64,000 nucleotides of DNA from Siphonodentalium dalli (lineage: Eukaryota; Mollusca; Scaphopoda; Gadilida; Siphonodentaliidae). Below, piece after piece: positions 45,100 through 56,804 of the stretch (position 1 is the first letter of the stretch; the number at the start of each line of letters is the position of its first letter). The notes under the pieces were generated by a model, which saw only the letters and a program-made list of their open reading frames with translations, did no database searches and had not been told where the DNA came from. The position numbers and the translations under genes were made by a program. The stretch is from assembly GCA_032622095.1 (NCBI GenBank), contig CP136066.1, positions 3,185,784 to 3,249,783 of the forward strand. The letters are read 5' to 3'.

Positions 45100-46705
45100 C
45101 AACAAGCCGGGTTATCCGGCGATTCCCGTAATAAAGTTAAGTGAAACCCTATGCTGTGAAAGTGCTACACATATTCTCATAAATTGTATATCCAAATTTA
45201 TTCATGTATTATAAATAGTGGCTCACCTTGTTGAGTGTATGTTATGTTTGTTTTGCGAATAATTCGTCCCACCAATAGAGAAGTTTTTGTTGATTTACAA
45301 CTGCGCGTATTTCAGACGATAACATTTTAGATTGTCCACTCGACGTCGTTGGAACCATCAACTGTGAACGGGATGATGCACGCAATGTTTGCAAATACAG
45401 AGACACCTGAATTACCTGGTGACAATAGATGTTGGGGAAAAACTTCCTTATTAACACCACCGGTGTATGCTGCACTTGAGATTCTAAACATATGTGGGCG
45501 CTGACATTAACAGTGGGTTTTGTATTTATAGAATGGTAAATTCCGGTTTATTTAAAAGTCGAACCTCGCGACCAGGAGGCCGAGTCCGGTAAAAGGTGTA
45601 GTTGGGAATTTCAATTTCGTTTATTGTCCTTTACATTAGTATGTCAATAATGTTTATTTTTGGTTTGTCAATTACCAATAAAAACATTTAAAAGATAATT
45701 TGTAAGTCTTATATTAGACAGCCGAGTCGGCCGCCTGATCGTTAATTAGGTGCTGGTTATTATTACTATTTTAACGGAATTCTGAGTTGGTCATTCGCGA
45801 AACCAATATATTTTATATTCTATAATTAAAATCGTGGGTATATAATATATTATCTTGTTTATGGATATTGTAGGAAGGCAATTTGAGCTAAAGCGATGGG
45901 ATATCTCGCAGGACAACACATTTCGGGTTTTCGTGGGGTGTGTATTCACTGGATGTCTTAAAGTTGCAGTATGACCGCGTTAATTGCTTTCGACGTTTAA
46001 GTATGAACAATGGCTGTGCCATGCACTCTTGGCGGGAACACAATACCTCCGATTTTTGATCCGCATTTAGAAGTTTTCTGGTGTGGTGAATGAGAAGGTT
46101 AGAAGGAACCAAATGTTTTCCATAGGCCTCAGTGTTAATGTTTGGCGCCGCCCACTAAATTTGCTACACACGAATTCGTAAATTTCGTGAAGCCCAACCC
46201 TTCGCGCATCTTTTGCCATGTATGAGTACTATCCTGACCACGCCATTTTCAATTTTACAGCAGGCGTTTTCCACACTACCCCACTTTTTGCACAAAATTT
46301 GAACTGCTGATGAAAACAAATTCCCTGCCTTATTCTCCCGTCAATGTTTGGACACGAACGCACTTCAGACTAGGGATAACCACATTTATACATGCCATAT
46401 GTATTATATCTTTTAAATTTGTAAATATTATTGAAATATTATACGCCAATCGCGTGCCAGAATCTTTTTAACTCGTATTCGAGATACCATGTAAAAACGA
46501 AAGGGACGTAATTCTACTTATTTAGTTCCTTCTAACCAGAACCCTGCAGTAATAAGCCGTAGTTTTTTGTAATAATTTGAAGGATTAGTTGTTTTAACGA
46601 ATTCTGAGGCGGTGCATTCATGTAACCAATATATTTTATATTATAATTTATATTTATGGCTAATAATATGATCTTGGTGGTGTTACCATTTCTGACTATG
46701 GTTTT
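45100..46705 (+). repeat. dispersed repeat R1, copy b (longest)
   Basis: Segments recur elsewhere: 45,100-45,340 resembles 50,583-50,880; 45,449-46,092 resembles 58,062-58,434 and 58,751-58,850; 45,505-45,870 resembles 22,245-22,700; 46,542-46,705 resembles 58,850-59,025. Shared text includes GAGTCCGGTAAAAG, AACACATTTCGGGTTTTC, GATCCGCATTTAGAAG and AATAAGCCGTAG. An inner direct repeat (AACCAATATATTTTATAT) lies at 45,800 and 46,625. Minus-strand frames of 77 and 110 codons show no known domain, and their copies do not keep them open. I cannot classify R1. Confidence 0.8.
46097..46537. mobile_element. 441-bp TIR element inserted in R1 copy b
   Basis: The ends are GGTTAGAAGGAAC and GTTCCTTCTAACC (13-bp perfect inverse). 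AGAA is on both sides (46,093-46,096, 46,538-46,541). The R1 copy at 58,845 lacks it (GAATGAAACACCTGGAGTAA). It is non-coding. A 4-bp duplication is not diagnostic of one superfamily. Confidence 0.75.
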
Positions 46706-47040
46706 CTTGTTGTTAAAGTGTTCTACCACCGCATCGAGTTTATATACAAATATCGCGTCCACAACGAAATTATAGTCTCGTGATATATCCACAAATATAA
46801 CCTTAAGCGCAATATTGCTTGCTTGTCTTGCCTGGTTAATTTGCATCATGACTGTTTGCGCCATTTAAAATGTTTCCTTTGCGTGTATCGTCTATCTGTC
46901 TGTGATTCAGCTGGGGTTATCGTTCGTGGTTTGTGCGAATCTTCTACTCGATTGTAATCCTCGGGGAGTTATCGTTCGTGGCGCCCTGACCACTGATTGA
47001 TGTCCTCGCAGTAATACGTTATTATCAGTCTATTGGTTAT
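46706..47040. other. no recognisable gene
   Basis: It contains two copies of TTATCGTTCGTGG (46,918 and 46,970), making a loose duplication. No motif is visible in the frames. Confidence 0.35.
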
Positions 47041-47044
47041 TCAT

Positions 47045-47200
47045 TCGCTTATAATTAGAGGATATTCCCCAAGGATACTGGACGTCTGTTTCGTTTATAA
47101 TTGGCGGATACTCCCGAAAATTAGCGAAGATTCCCGAAGGACACCGGACGTCTGTTTTATGTATAATTGACGGATATTCCCGACGGGCACCGGAAGTATT
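47045..47200. repeat. about 64-bp degenerate tandem repeat
   Basis: The unit includes TATAATTGGCGGATACTCCC, GAAGGACACCGGACGTCTGT, TT. Two and a half copies, diverged. The minus-strand frame with repeated YPSII.KTDV text reflects this. Confidence 0.8.
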
Positions 47201-47342
47201 CCGACTAAGCATTGATTTGGTCACCAGAGGGCATTAACGGACGCTTACGTCCACGAGCCGTCAGTCGGATAACAGCGGAGAATCGATGGTAGTTTGGAGA
47301 CAATATCATGGAGAGAAAACGGGCGTGCAGTGTAACGCACGG

Positions 47343-47738
47343 CTATATTTGCCTTTTCTGTACTCGTGCATCTAACATATATCGATAAGGCGTATAGAGT
47401 GGCGCTTCCATCGTGTTGATTGCCGCAATACCAAGGATGGCATCTGCACGCGGGTACACTTGACGTAAGGTCGTGACTTTTGAGTGTATCAGGTTGGTTA
47501 AATTTCCAACGGCACCCTCTTGAACATGTCCGAAAGTTCCAAAGTTAGAATCGGAGAAACTCCAATCGCAGCGCCTTGGGTAAACTGATAAATCAATCTT
47601 TCCAACTATAGAACTATATAGACACAAACGCCCCAAAATGGCATTTTGAGAAATGTGTAAATGGAAAGGATTTATAGGGCCATAAGTTGATTTTCTACAC
47701 CATGATTTTGGATATTCCTTCATAGTGTGTTTAACCAT
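47343..47738 (-). CDS. unrecognised 131-codon frame, possibly a gene fragment
   Basis: I do not recognise the protein. The second half is of mixed, non-repetitive composition (FGTFGHVQEGAVGNLTNLIH, then VYPRADAILGIAAINTMEAP, LYTPYRYML), unlike the low-complexity frames around it. It ends at a TAG after KRQI. The first 40 codons look non-coding, so the true 5' limit may be a splice acceptor or truncation near 47,590. It could be the last exon of a host gene, a transposon remnant or chance. No neighbour clarifies it. Confidence 0.25.
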   Translation of the reverse strand: MVKHTMKEYPKSWCRKSTYGPINPFHLHISQNAILGRLCLYSSIVGKIDLSVYPRRCDWSFSDSNFGTFGHVQEGAVGNLTNLIHSKVTTLRQVYPRADAILGIAAINTMEAPLYTPYRYMLDARVQKRQI

Positions 47739-47739
47739 G

Positions 47740-48606
47740 TATACTTAAGAGATTGCACTATACAGGGAATATGGATATATATTTATAGAGTTGTACGACC
47801 TCAAATATGCTATTTCATCACTCCGGTTCTGGATCACAGGCAAATATGGCTAAGTCGTTTCAATGGAACACCCTTTTGTTAAAAGAATACTTTTGTCCTC
47901 TCGATCATAGATTCATAAAGACATCATTGTTTTGTGCACAACCTAGAGAGGAAATTTCTAAAGCACCAATAAATACCTTCATTTTTCTTTAGTTTTAAAA
48001 ATGAAGGACCATAAAACTTGGATTTTATCTAATGTTGAGAAATTGAGGCTCTGAAATGAGATAAACTCCCAATTTCGGAGACAAATAACTCGAAAAATAT
48101 TCAACCTATATAGGAAAGGTTTGTTGTTCTGTAATCAGGAATGTATACTCTACACAATGGATATACAATTGGAAGGCCTTGTGAAATAATGTTTTTTAAT
48201 AAACATTCTTGAAAAGCCATAAATTGAGTATTTTACCAAATTTTGACAAATTTATTTCGCATAATTCATCAATGTCGCCTTTATTGATTCTTTTTTATTT
48301 TTAGTATGGTGTCTGTGATGGGTTAGGGTTCATATTCTCACTGATAATCTTTGTGTTGCAATTAGATTGAGGTGAAACCATAGATACAATGGGCTAAACT
48401 GTTCACACTCACACCAACTGTGGTTAGAAAAGGGTTATTTACGGTAAAAACAAATTACAGAAAATAGGAAAATATTCGAGTGTCGGTCAGTCAATGGTAA
48501 ATTACAGATAAACGAAGGCAGCGAACGCATGTGAAACATTGCTTTAGTCTGCCTTCCAGGTGTGTGCCGAACCATCGTGTATATATCGAAGTTGTGTTGA
48601 TACATA
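47740..48606. other. no recognisable gene
   Basis: AT-rich, with no motif in frames of up to 61 codons. It ends at the 44-bp satellite. Confidence 0.35.
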
Positions 48607-50416
48607 TAGCGAAACAATTTATTATCACAGTGTTCATTTGTTTATATTCACTGCCATCAAATTTCTAGTTCATTTGATTACATTCACTGCCATCCAATTT
48701 ATTATCACAGTGTTCATTTGATTACATTCATTGCCGTCCAATTTAATATCACAGTGTTCATTTGATTACGTTCACTGCCAACCAATTTATTATCACAGTG
48801 TTCATTTGATCACGTTCATTGCCATCCAATTTATTATCACAGTGTTCATTTCATTACATTCACTGCCGTCCAATTTAATATCACAATGTTCATTTGATTA
48901 CGTTCACTGCCAACCAATTTATTATCACAGTGTTCATTTGATTACGTTCACTGCCATCAAATTTCTTATCACAGTGTTCATTTGACTACATTCACTGCCA
49001 ACCAATTTCTTATCACAGTGTTCATTTGATTACATTCACTGCCATCAAATTTCTTATCACAGTGTTCATTTGACTACATTCACTGCCAAACAATTACTTA
49101 TCTCAGTGTTCATTTGATTACATTCACTGCCAACCAATTTCTTATCACAGTGTTCATTTGATTACATTCACTGCCTACCAATTTATTATCACAGTGTGCA
49201 TTTGATTACATTCACTGCCATCCAATTTCTTATCACAGTGTTCATTTGATTACATTCACTGCCATCCAATTTCTTATCACAGTGTTCATTTGATCACATT
49301 CACTGCCAACCAATTACTTATCATAGTGTTCATTTGATTACATTCACTGCCATCCAATTTCTTATCACAGTGTCCATTTGATTACATTCACTGCCTTCCA
49401 ATTTCTTATCACATTGTTCATTTGATTAGATTCACTGCCTACCACTTTCTTATCATAGTGTTCATTTGGTTACATTCACTGCCATCCAATTTCTTATCAC
49501 AGTGTTCATTTGATTACATTCACTGCCATCAAATTTCTTATCACAGTGTTCATTTGACTACATTCACTGCCAACCAATTACTTATCACAGTGTTCATTTG
49601 ATTACATTCACTGCCAACCAATTACTTATCACAGTGTTCATTTGATTACATTCACTGCCAACCAATTTCTTATCACAGTGTTCATTTGATTACATTCACT
49701 GCCATCAAATTTCTTATCACAGTGTTCATTTGACTACATTCACTGCCAAACAATTACTTATCTCAGTGTTCATTTGATTACATTCACTGCCTACCAATTT
49801 ATTATCACAGGGTTCATTTGATTGCATTCACTTCCAACCAATTTATTATCACAGTGTGCATTTGATTACATTCACTGTCATCCAATTTCTTATCACAGTG
49901 TTCATTTGATTACATTCACTGCCAACCAATTACTTATCATAGTGTTCATTTGATTACATTCACTGCCAACCACTTTCTTATCATAGTGTTCATTTGATTA
50001 CATTCACTGCCATCCAATTTATTATCACAATGTTCATTTGATTACGTTCACTGCCAACCAATTTATTATCACAATGTTCATTTGATTACATTCACTGCCA
50101 ACCAATTTATTATCACAATGTTCATTTGATTACATTCACTGCCATCCAATTTCTTATCACAGTGTCCATTTGATTACATTCACTGCCTTCCAATTTCTTA
50201 TCACAGTGTCCATTTGATTACATTCACTGCCTTCCAATTTCTTATCACAGTGTTCATTTGGTTACATTCACTGCCTACCACTTTCTTATCATAGTGTTCA
50301 TTTGATTACATTCACTGCCTTCCAATTTCTTATCACAGTGTTCATTTGGTTACATTCACTGCCATCCAATTTCTTGTCATAGTGTTCATTTGATTACATT
50401 CACTGCCATCCAATTT
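48607..50416. repeat. 44-bp satellite, about 41 copies
   Basis: The unit is TTCTTATCACAGTGTTCATT, TGATTACATTCACTGCCATC, CAAT (44 bp, checked at 49,201/49,245). The CCAACC/CCATCC/CCTACC and TTCTTATC/TTATTATC/TACTTATC variants recur in blocks; for example 48,990-49,110 resembles 49,660-49,780, so multi-unit segments have been duplicated. Non-coding. Confidence 0.96.
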
Positions 50417-50582
50417 CGAATAGCACGTGGCCACGTACATGTAACCATGTAATATGTATTGAACCTTCGCGTATATGCGCGATATGCTTAACGTCGTATA
50501 CGCTGTACGGGTTGCGTATACATGTATGCACGACATGTATAACATTGGTAATTGGGATATATCTGTTTATAGAATATTAAAA

Positions 50583-50880
50583 GGCTGACCCGGCGTTGTC
50601 CGTGTTAAAGTGATGTGGAAACATCCACTGATGTTAGCTGGCGGGAATAGCGAACACTCTTGCTTAAAGCGTTATTGTCATAATTTGTATACCCAAATTG
50701 GCATCACACCACGTCATTCGTATACACCGATTATAAGCAGTGGCTTACATTGTCGGAATGATTACATTCCAGCTGTTTATCGCCATTAATTTGTCCCGGG
50801 AGTAAAGAATTACATGTTTTTATAAAACTGAGCGTACTTCTGACGTTATTTTAGATATAAGTGTTCAAGTGACTTAATTC
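50583..50880 (+). repeat. dispersed repeat R1, copy d (5' part, diverged)
   Basis: It parallels 45,100-45,340: TCATAATTTGTATACCCAAA, then ATTATAAGCAGTGGCTTACA, then ATTTGTCCCGGGAGTAAAG, ACTTCTGACG, TTATTTTAGAT. Indels are frequent. It then leaves the homology. Confidence 0.6.
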
Positions 50881-51049
50881 GGTCACAATTTTCGAGATTT
50901 ATTTTAATCGCCAAAATCTTCTGGTAACGAATTTGTTTGAAGTCCGTTTTTGAGGTATCCGCGAAAAGTTACTGGGAGATATCATTATTCCAAATTACTG
51001 ATTGCTGACATCTTTGGAAAATATAGAAAACACAAATGTTGAAATTGAG

Positions 51050-51318
51050 TGCAATGTATGAGTTATGTATGAGTTATGTATGAGTTATGTATACAATGTA
51101 TGAGTTATGTATACAATGTATGATTTATGTATACAATGTATGAGTTATGTATACAATGTATGAGTTATGTATACAATGTATGAGTTATGTATACAATGTA
51201 TGATTTATGTATACAATGTATGAGTTATGTATACAGTGTATGAGTTATGTATACAATGTATGAGTTATGTATACAATGTATGAGTTATGTATACAATGTA
51301 TGAGTTATGTATACATGT
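51050..51318. repeat. 20-bp minisatellite, about 13 copies
   Basis: The unit is ATACAATGTATGAGTTATGT, with rare GATTTATGT and ATACAGTG variants. The first copies are shorter (12-bp TATGAGTTATG repeats). Confidence 0.97.
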
Positions 51319-51940
51319 ACCTGGCACCGCTCTGACACTTTGAACAACATAATTAGAATCATGGAGATGCCATTCGTATGAATATTTAATGTTGGTAATA
51401 ATTGAACATCAGATGTTTTATCCCGGCATGATGGTGCCCTCCTGTCGTCCAAATCACTGGTCCATATGACGCCGTCTATGGGTCGCACTATAACATTCCA
51501 TGTATAGATGGTGATAATATAAGTTTGGTGAACATCAGCGACAAATAAGTTTCGGACAAAGTGATAATGAAAATGTGCACGGATGCGAACCACATACTCA
51601 CCATACATGAACACTCATATATATAAAATAGTGTAACATGCTTAATAGAGTGCACTGCTGTAGCAGATATTCATCGTTAATATGATGATAGTTATTCAAA
51701 CACAGGCGTCCAACTGTTTAGTACCTGTTATCGAATTAATAGTTTAATGGGTATATGATGATAACCAGAGAGGTGATTGCTGCCAATAGTTTTGCAACTG
51801 TTTGGTCAAACAGTTTGGCCAAATTAAATGTTCTGTGGCCATTTTTTTAAATAAACAAATGGCCATTAATCACAGACAACGCGAATCCTGGTCGTAAGTT
51901 TTATGGAGAATTTTATCATTTTTCAAATATGTATTAATTG
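51319..51940. other. no recognisable gene
   Basis: A 109-codon minus-strand frame (51,285-51,614) has no motif. CAACTGTTTGGTCAAACAGTTTGGCC near 51,797 forms a short hairpin/repeat. Confidence 0.35.
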
Positions 51941-51944
51941 TATT

Positions 51945-52012
51945 TAATATAATGCATTGGCACAGGGTTTTTAATGTTGCGCCAGCGCAGCTCCCGTCAT
52001 GACAGCACACAC
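51945..52012. mobile_element. cassette edge in the third backbone
   Basis: AATGCATTGGCACAGGG, the right edge of the palindromic cassette, is followed by TTTTTAATGTTGCGCCAGCG and CAGCTCCCGTCATGA. The last string also follows the degraded cassette at 41,291. The rest of the palindrome is gone. Confidence 0.55.
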
Positions 52013-52439
52013 CCGATATGGAATCAGCTCTTTGTCAATACATGACACCTGTAGGTCAATCCAAATATTGTTGTTCAGTCTTGTGAGCCTTTTTGTGCAG
52101 TCTTGTGAACCTTTTTGTTCAGACGTGTGACTATTTTGTCGTATTATGATGCGACATTTTGCATCGACTTTCTGTTTTACCCAGGAACGAACAAATAACG
52201 AGATGCATCATTGTTATATCGAAACGTCTTACCTTGAATAATTATTCAACACAACAGCTCTGACAAAAAATTAACAACATGTCTTACTCCCGGTATGTTA
52301 TAACGGTTTGGGGTCAAGCTTTATAGTGTCATATGGTGTAGTTTTCCTCTCTTCAGACATTAATTATAATTTATGAACAACGATCGGCAAATTTAAACAA
52401 ATCAATTGCTGGGTTTTCCGGAAAATATTACCAACATCT
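52013..52439. other. no recognisable gene
   Basis: TTGTTCAGTCTTGTGAGCCT and close variants make a 2-3 unit repeat near 52,071-52,130. Otherwise unique. Confidence 0.35.
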
Positions 52440-52786
52440 ACTTAAAAGGACAGTGTACACTAAATCCGGCCATTTACGGGGGCACCTCCAGATGTACTTA
52501 AGATAATATATGCACCAAATGAACGAATTACAGTCATGGATTAGTGCAAAATACACTCATGCGCTCTGTGCAAACAACATGGTAATTATAATGAAAAATG
52601 AATTTATGACCCCACTTAAAAATTCATTTTATCGTCGTGATATGGCTTTGGTGCTAAAACGACGTTAAACCCAAAACAATCAATCACTATAAATTCATTT
52701 TTATTATAACTCCATGTTTCTGTTGATAGTATTCACGGAGATGGTCACATAAATGTCCGGATTTAGTGTATATTACCACTTTAAGT
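52440..52786. mobile_element. MITE with long inverted ends, containing a SINE
   Basis: The left end is ACTTAAAAGGACAGTGTACA then CTAAATCCGGCCATTTACG. The right end is the inverse: CATAAATGTCCGGATTTAGT then GTATATTACCACTTTAAGT. TTAA occurs near both tips (52,442-52,445, 52,781-52,784), so a TTAA target is possible but not certain. The SINE at 52,632-52,690 inserted into it later. Confidence 0.82.
52632..52690 (+). mobile_element. 5'-truncated SINE with target duplication
   Basis: TCGTCGTGATATGGCTTTGG, TGCTAAAACGACGTTAAACC and CAAAACAATCAATCACTAT is the common SINE tail. It is flanked by AAATTCATTTTA (52,620-52,631) and AAATTCATTTTT (52,691-52,702), an about 11-12-bp duplication of the kind made by target-primed reverse transcription. 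It is nested in the MITE above and so younger. Confidence 0.85.
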
Positions 52787-53854
52787 TAGTTGGACATTAA
52801 GGCGACGGTAGTCCGGCTATACCCCAACTCGTTGGCACCGCGACGAGACTGCCACCTTAGAACCGGAGTTGTCGACGTGACAATAAACCAACACGTCTTA
52901 CTGATTCAATCTGAGTGCCGATGTTTACTATGCAATTACTACCAATGTTCGATGTTTAATCGCCTTTTATAGCATTATTTATCGCCAGTGCTGACTAAAT
53001 AATCCAGGGCTTATCGTAGAAATACATGTTTACATTGGAGCGGATCAATGATAATTCAACCCTCAAGGGATGCTACATGAGACCACTCGATCATCAATAT
53101 ATCACGGCCTAGAACTTCACATGAGTAGACGACCATGATGTTTTATACAATAACTTCATGCGGCTATCTCTTTTGGACAAGCACTTCGTATTACTTGAGA
53201 GTCGGGGCCACCGTTTTTCGTAGTCTTAGTCTACATTTGAGGCACCAGCCCCACCACTCACATTCGCGCGGTCGTCCGGACATTCTGGGCGACAACCTTA
53301 CTTCATTCGATTCCCATGAAAATCGACAAGGGCGTCACGTGGCAAGCATAACCCGATAGCCATTCCCATGACAATGTGGGCATCTCATCTCGACAGACAT
53401 CATGAAAATGCGAACAAGCCCTTTACATAACCCGATGCCCATGACATCGCGGATAAGCAGTGTACATGTACATGACTCGATCGCCACGACATCATTTTTC
53501 GTCATGTGACTCGATGGTCGTCCAATGGCGGACCAACAGTTGCCATGACTTGACAGTTGAGTATCCAGGGGAAACCACTTTATACTACTTCGGCTACTGT
53601 AACTGAGAATGTTGTAACATTTGTGTTGTCTTCACGCACAGGGACCCTAATGGAGGTATTCCATTTGCACATCAGGAGTCAGTGCCTTGTTTGTGTCATG
53701 TATCATTGGCACTATAATTGGCATATCATTCAACAACATTTACCATAAATCACATCACACTGTAATTCGTTGTTGAATGATTTAGGACAGAGCAACACAT
53801 GTGTTTTCGTAACCATGATTCTTTAGCGCTTGGATGGTAATCAAATTAGTGTAG
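52787..53854. other. no recognisable gene
   Basis: CATGAC/CGATGCCCATGACA-type strings recur loosely at 53,340-53,530 without a fixed period. Frames of 60-74 codons have no motif. Confidence 0.35.
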
Positions 53855-53990
53855 CTGGCCGAGTTTTCAAGTTGCTGCCCGGGAGTCGGTTGTTTCTACA
53901 AGCAGTGGGTTGATTCTCTGCCTGAATCATTCACATGCAGGGTATTTTATCTGTCCGGAAAACTGACAACGACGGTCAATTCTAATAAAC
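53855..53990 (+). mobile_element. possible diverged SINE
   Basis: GCTGGCCGAGTTTTCAAGTT and GGGTTGATTCTCTGCC are weak A- and B-box candidates. CTGTCCGGAAAACTGACAAC resembles the SINE tail start at 352. No AATC tail or target duplication is visible. Confidence 0.35.
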
Positions 53991-54064
53991 TAAACCAGCT
54001 GTGGTTCATCATTATTGTCACTACCAATTTAACAGCAAACCGTGTCGCGATATACATGACAATC

Positions 54065-54176
54065 AATGCACTAATATAGCGTATGAACTCGCTGCACTGA
54101 TATAGCGTATGAACTCGTTGCACTGATATAACGTATGAACTAGCTGCACTGATATAACGTATGAACTAGCTGCACT
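54065..54176. repeat. 26-bp tandem repeat, 4 copies
   Basis: The unit is TGCACTGATATAACGTATGA then ACTAGC; the earlier copies have TAGCG and CTCGT. Confidence 0.92.
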
Positions 54177-55630
54177 CAGCCGTCGTGCATATCATGCTTG
54201 TTGTAGATCCTGCACGCAATCGTTCCCAAAACATTTGTCGAGCTTCCGGTGCGGAGAAGTTATTCGCGAATAACTGGAAGTCAAATGAGCATATTTCAAT
54301 CAAGTACTCGAATTCAATTGAGAGCTCTAACTAGCGATACACGACATGTGTTATTCACGATTATGAAAGAAATCGCCATAAGGACATGCACACGGAACTA
54401 AACTGGGACGCTGAATGCATGCTTACTCTATAACCAACGATCGACTCATTATTATACTCATGGTTATCAAAGAAAACCCCACAGTTGTGGATATTCACCA
54501 TTCACGCAAATAAACTTTTTTATAGCCAGAAGTCATCCATGTCCTAATATTAAACTGGCATAGAAATATCACAGATAGGTTAGATATTAGCTTAAAATAG
54601 GAACATCTGTTATGATGCAGTGCTGCTTTCCTGGTTTAATTACTGAATACAATTGGCACACTCATCATTGCCAATGGTCACTGTTGACTTACAAGCAATA
54701 CCTATGTAAATAGCATATGGGTCGATGAGATCGAATGAATTGAAATTTATTAGCGCGGATTATTGATCCAAACGTCAGACATAGGGACACACTAATCCAT
54801 AGTATATCACAATTCCGTATTATTATATGTTCTACTTAGTTTTTGCCTCTCTCTTCTTTATCTGCCTCCTGCTATCCCGAGCGCTATCATCCATTTTATC
54901 CCATGCCTCGCTCAGGTTTTGTTATATTTCTTCAATTCAATTTTCCTGTTGTTAACTGATCTTCGTTTCCATACAGTATATAACACTTTTTTTTTTGCAT
55001 ATATGTTTTATTTGTATATTATGTTATATGTTTGGATTTAAAAATATGTGGACACTAATTCCGTTGTTAAGATAAGGTCCCTGATGTAGGCAAGGCACAC
55101 TAATTTCCAAGGCGTGTTTCATTGTTATGCTTTACAATTGCTTGTGTAATAAGGGTTACATTTCGCAAAAATCAACCTTACGTACAGTTTAAGGGCCATA
55201 CGGACGTTTTGCCAAAATGTCCTGGTATTTCTAAATGGATTTACTCAAAATATGTCAGGAATTTCTTTGTGAAATTTACTACAAGCGATTATCTTGAAAC
55301 AGGGTTTGAGAACCATCGACCCGTTGGATAGTATAACATCATTTACCTTGATTATATGGCATGAAACATACTTCAATTAGAAAGGCAACTACCGATACAT
55401 AATTTTCTATATGTGAGAATGTTCATGTCATGCCTATTGGTACGGAGTATTTAGAGCAATTAAACCACGCAATTCAGTTATCGTCTGCGCATTATACATG
55501 TGCCATGGTACCGTGTTATTTAAAGTAATGCTTGTCTGGAAACTTTTGAGCTATCAACGCACACGTGCATCACATTCACCGTCCTAATAATATATTTCAA
55601 TTTCATGTTTCGAGACCTTTGAGTAATGAA
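54177..55630. other. no recognisable gene
   Basis: AT-rich unique sequence with a T-run at 54,988-54,998. Frames up to 69 codons have no motif. Confidence 0.35.
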
Positions 55631-55635
55631 TGGAT

Positions 55636-56027
55636 AAGGATAAGTTCCCACCCACCACCCCATCCCGTCACCCATAGTATCTTATGCGCCGCAGGCGCCC
55701 GTATAGAGGCTACTGCCCACATAAATAATAAGGATAAGTTCCCACCCACCACCCCATCCCGCCACCCATAGTATATTATGCGCCACAGGCGCCCGTATAG
55801 AGGCTACTGCCCACATAAATAATAAGGATAAGTTCGCACCCACCACCCCATCCCGCCACCCATAGTATCTTATGCGCCGCAGGCGCCCGTATAGAGGCTA
55901 CTGCCCACATAAATAATAAGGATAATAATATGTTCCCACACACCACCCCATCCCGTCACCCATAGTATCTTATGCGTCAAAGGCGCCCGTATAGAGGCTA
56001 CTGCCCACATAAATAATAAGGATTATA
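55636..56027. repeat. 94-bp tandem repeat, 4 copies
   Basis: The unit contains AAGGATAAGTTCCCACCCAC, CACCCCATCCCGCCACCCAT, AGTATCTTATGCGCCGCAGG and CGCCCGTATAGAGGCTACTG. The period is 94 bp (55,636, 55,730, 55,824, 55,918). GCGCCGCAGGCGCC is a small palindrome; related strings occur in the 240-bp units at 62.4-63 kb. The last copy has a short insertion. Confidence 0.95.
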
Positions 56028-56049
56028 ATTATATAATTCAACTTCATGT

Positions 56050-56250
56050 TTCGAGACCGTCAGAGTTGCCAGTTAGTCACCGATGGCCGTGGTTTGCCGC
56101 ACATTGTCGACGAGTTCATCAGCCATTGAAATCACTGTTAGATTAGTCGTAAGTGTGTGGATTTCCTCCACCACTAAGACTGGCAATGTCGTGATATGGC
56201 CTTAATTGCTGAAAGGGACATTAAACCAAATAAATCAATCGATACCTTCG
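56050..56250 (+). mobile_element. SINE with AATC tail
   Basis: The body has GTCACCGATGGCCGTGG, GTGTGGATTTCCTCCACCAC, TAAGACTGGCAATGTCGTGA, TATGGCC, GCTGAAAGGGACATTAAACC and then AAATAAATCAATC. TTTCCTCCAC and the tail match the minus-strand SINE at 37,605-37,895. The head is too diverged for Pol III boxes to be certain. GTTTCGAGACC-type strings on both sides suggest a duplicated target, not proven. Confidence 0.65.
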
Positions 56251-56263
56251 AGTAAAGAATGGT

Positions 56264-56265
56264 AA

Positions 56266-56309
<44 letters not shown>

Positions 56310-56312
56310 TAA
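56264..56312. repeat. (AATC)n microsatellite
   Basis: Nearly pure AATC units (AATCAATCAATCAATC) with a few interruptions, shortly after the SINE tail, from which it may have expanded. Confidence 0.93.
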
Positions 56313-56804
56313 CAATCGAGACCTTGGAGTTATGAAACAGTTTGATTAATAACCAGTAATGTACGTCATCTTTTTGTTTGACATAACGCCAACAAATATA
56401 GTTCCTATTGTTGTTCTCAACTAGGTATACGTGTGTCTTGCAGCAATGGGTGTGAATAAAGTGAGCACCTACGGCTTACTTGGAACTGTGGCGCTGATAC
56501 AATCATATATAGCTTCTGAGATGGTATACTTCCCATGTTATGTGTTTGTTTTACATTATTACAGGGCAGTGTCGCAACTGTTCAATCATAAAGTGCAGGC
56601 ATAATATCCATACGCGACTGCTGCCATATGTCATCTTACCACATACTATCAAACTATACAAGGCATTCGTGTATATCTACAGTGCATTTGCAATACAAGA
56701 GATGATGCACTAACCATCTATGGAAGGCGCTACACACTATATATCTCATAACTGATCACCATGTAAATACGTTTGTACCGTCATCTTGATCACATGTTTG
56801 TTAT
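56313..56804. other. no recognisable gene
   Basis: It precedes a LINE 3' tail, so decayed LINE coding sequence might be expected, but I cannot find a reverse-transcriptase motif in any frame. Confidence 0.3.

Noticed and set aside
48607-50416. Regular repeats resembling a CRISPR array
   Set aside because: The 44-bp units are contiguous with no unique spacers, there are no cas genes, and the surroundings are eukaryotic. The same reasoning applies to the 67-bp array.
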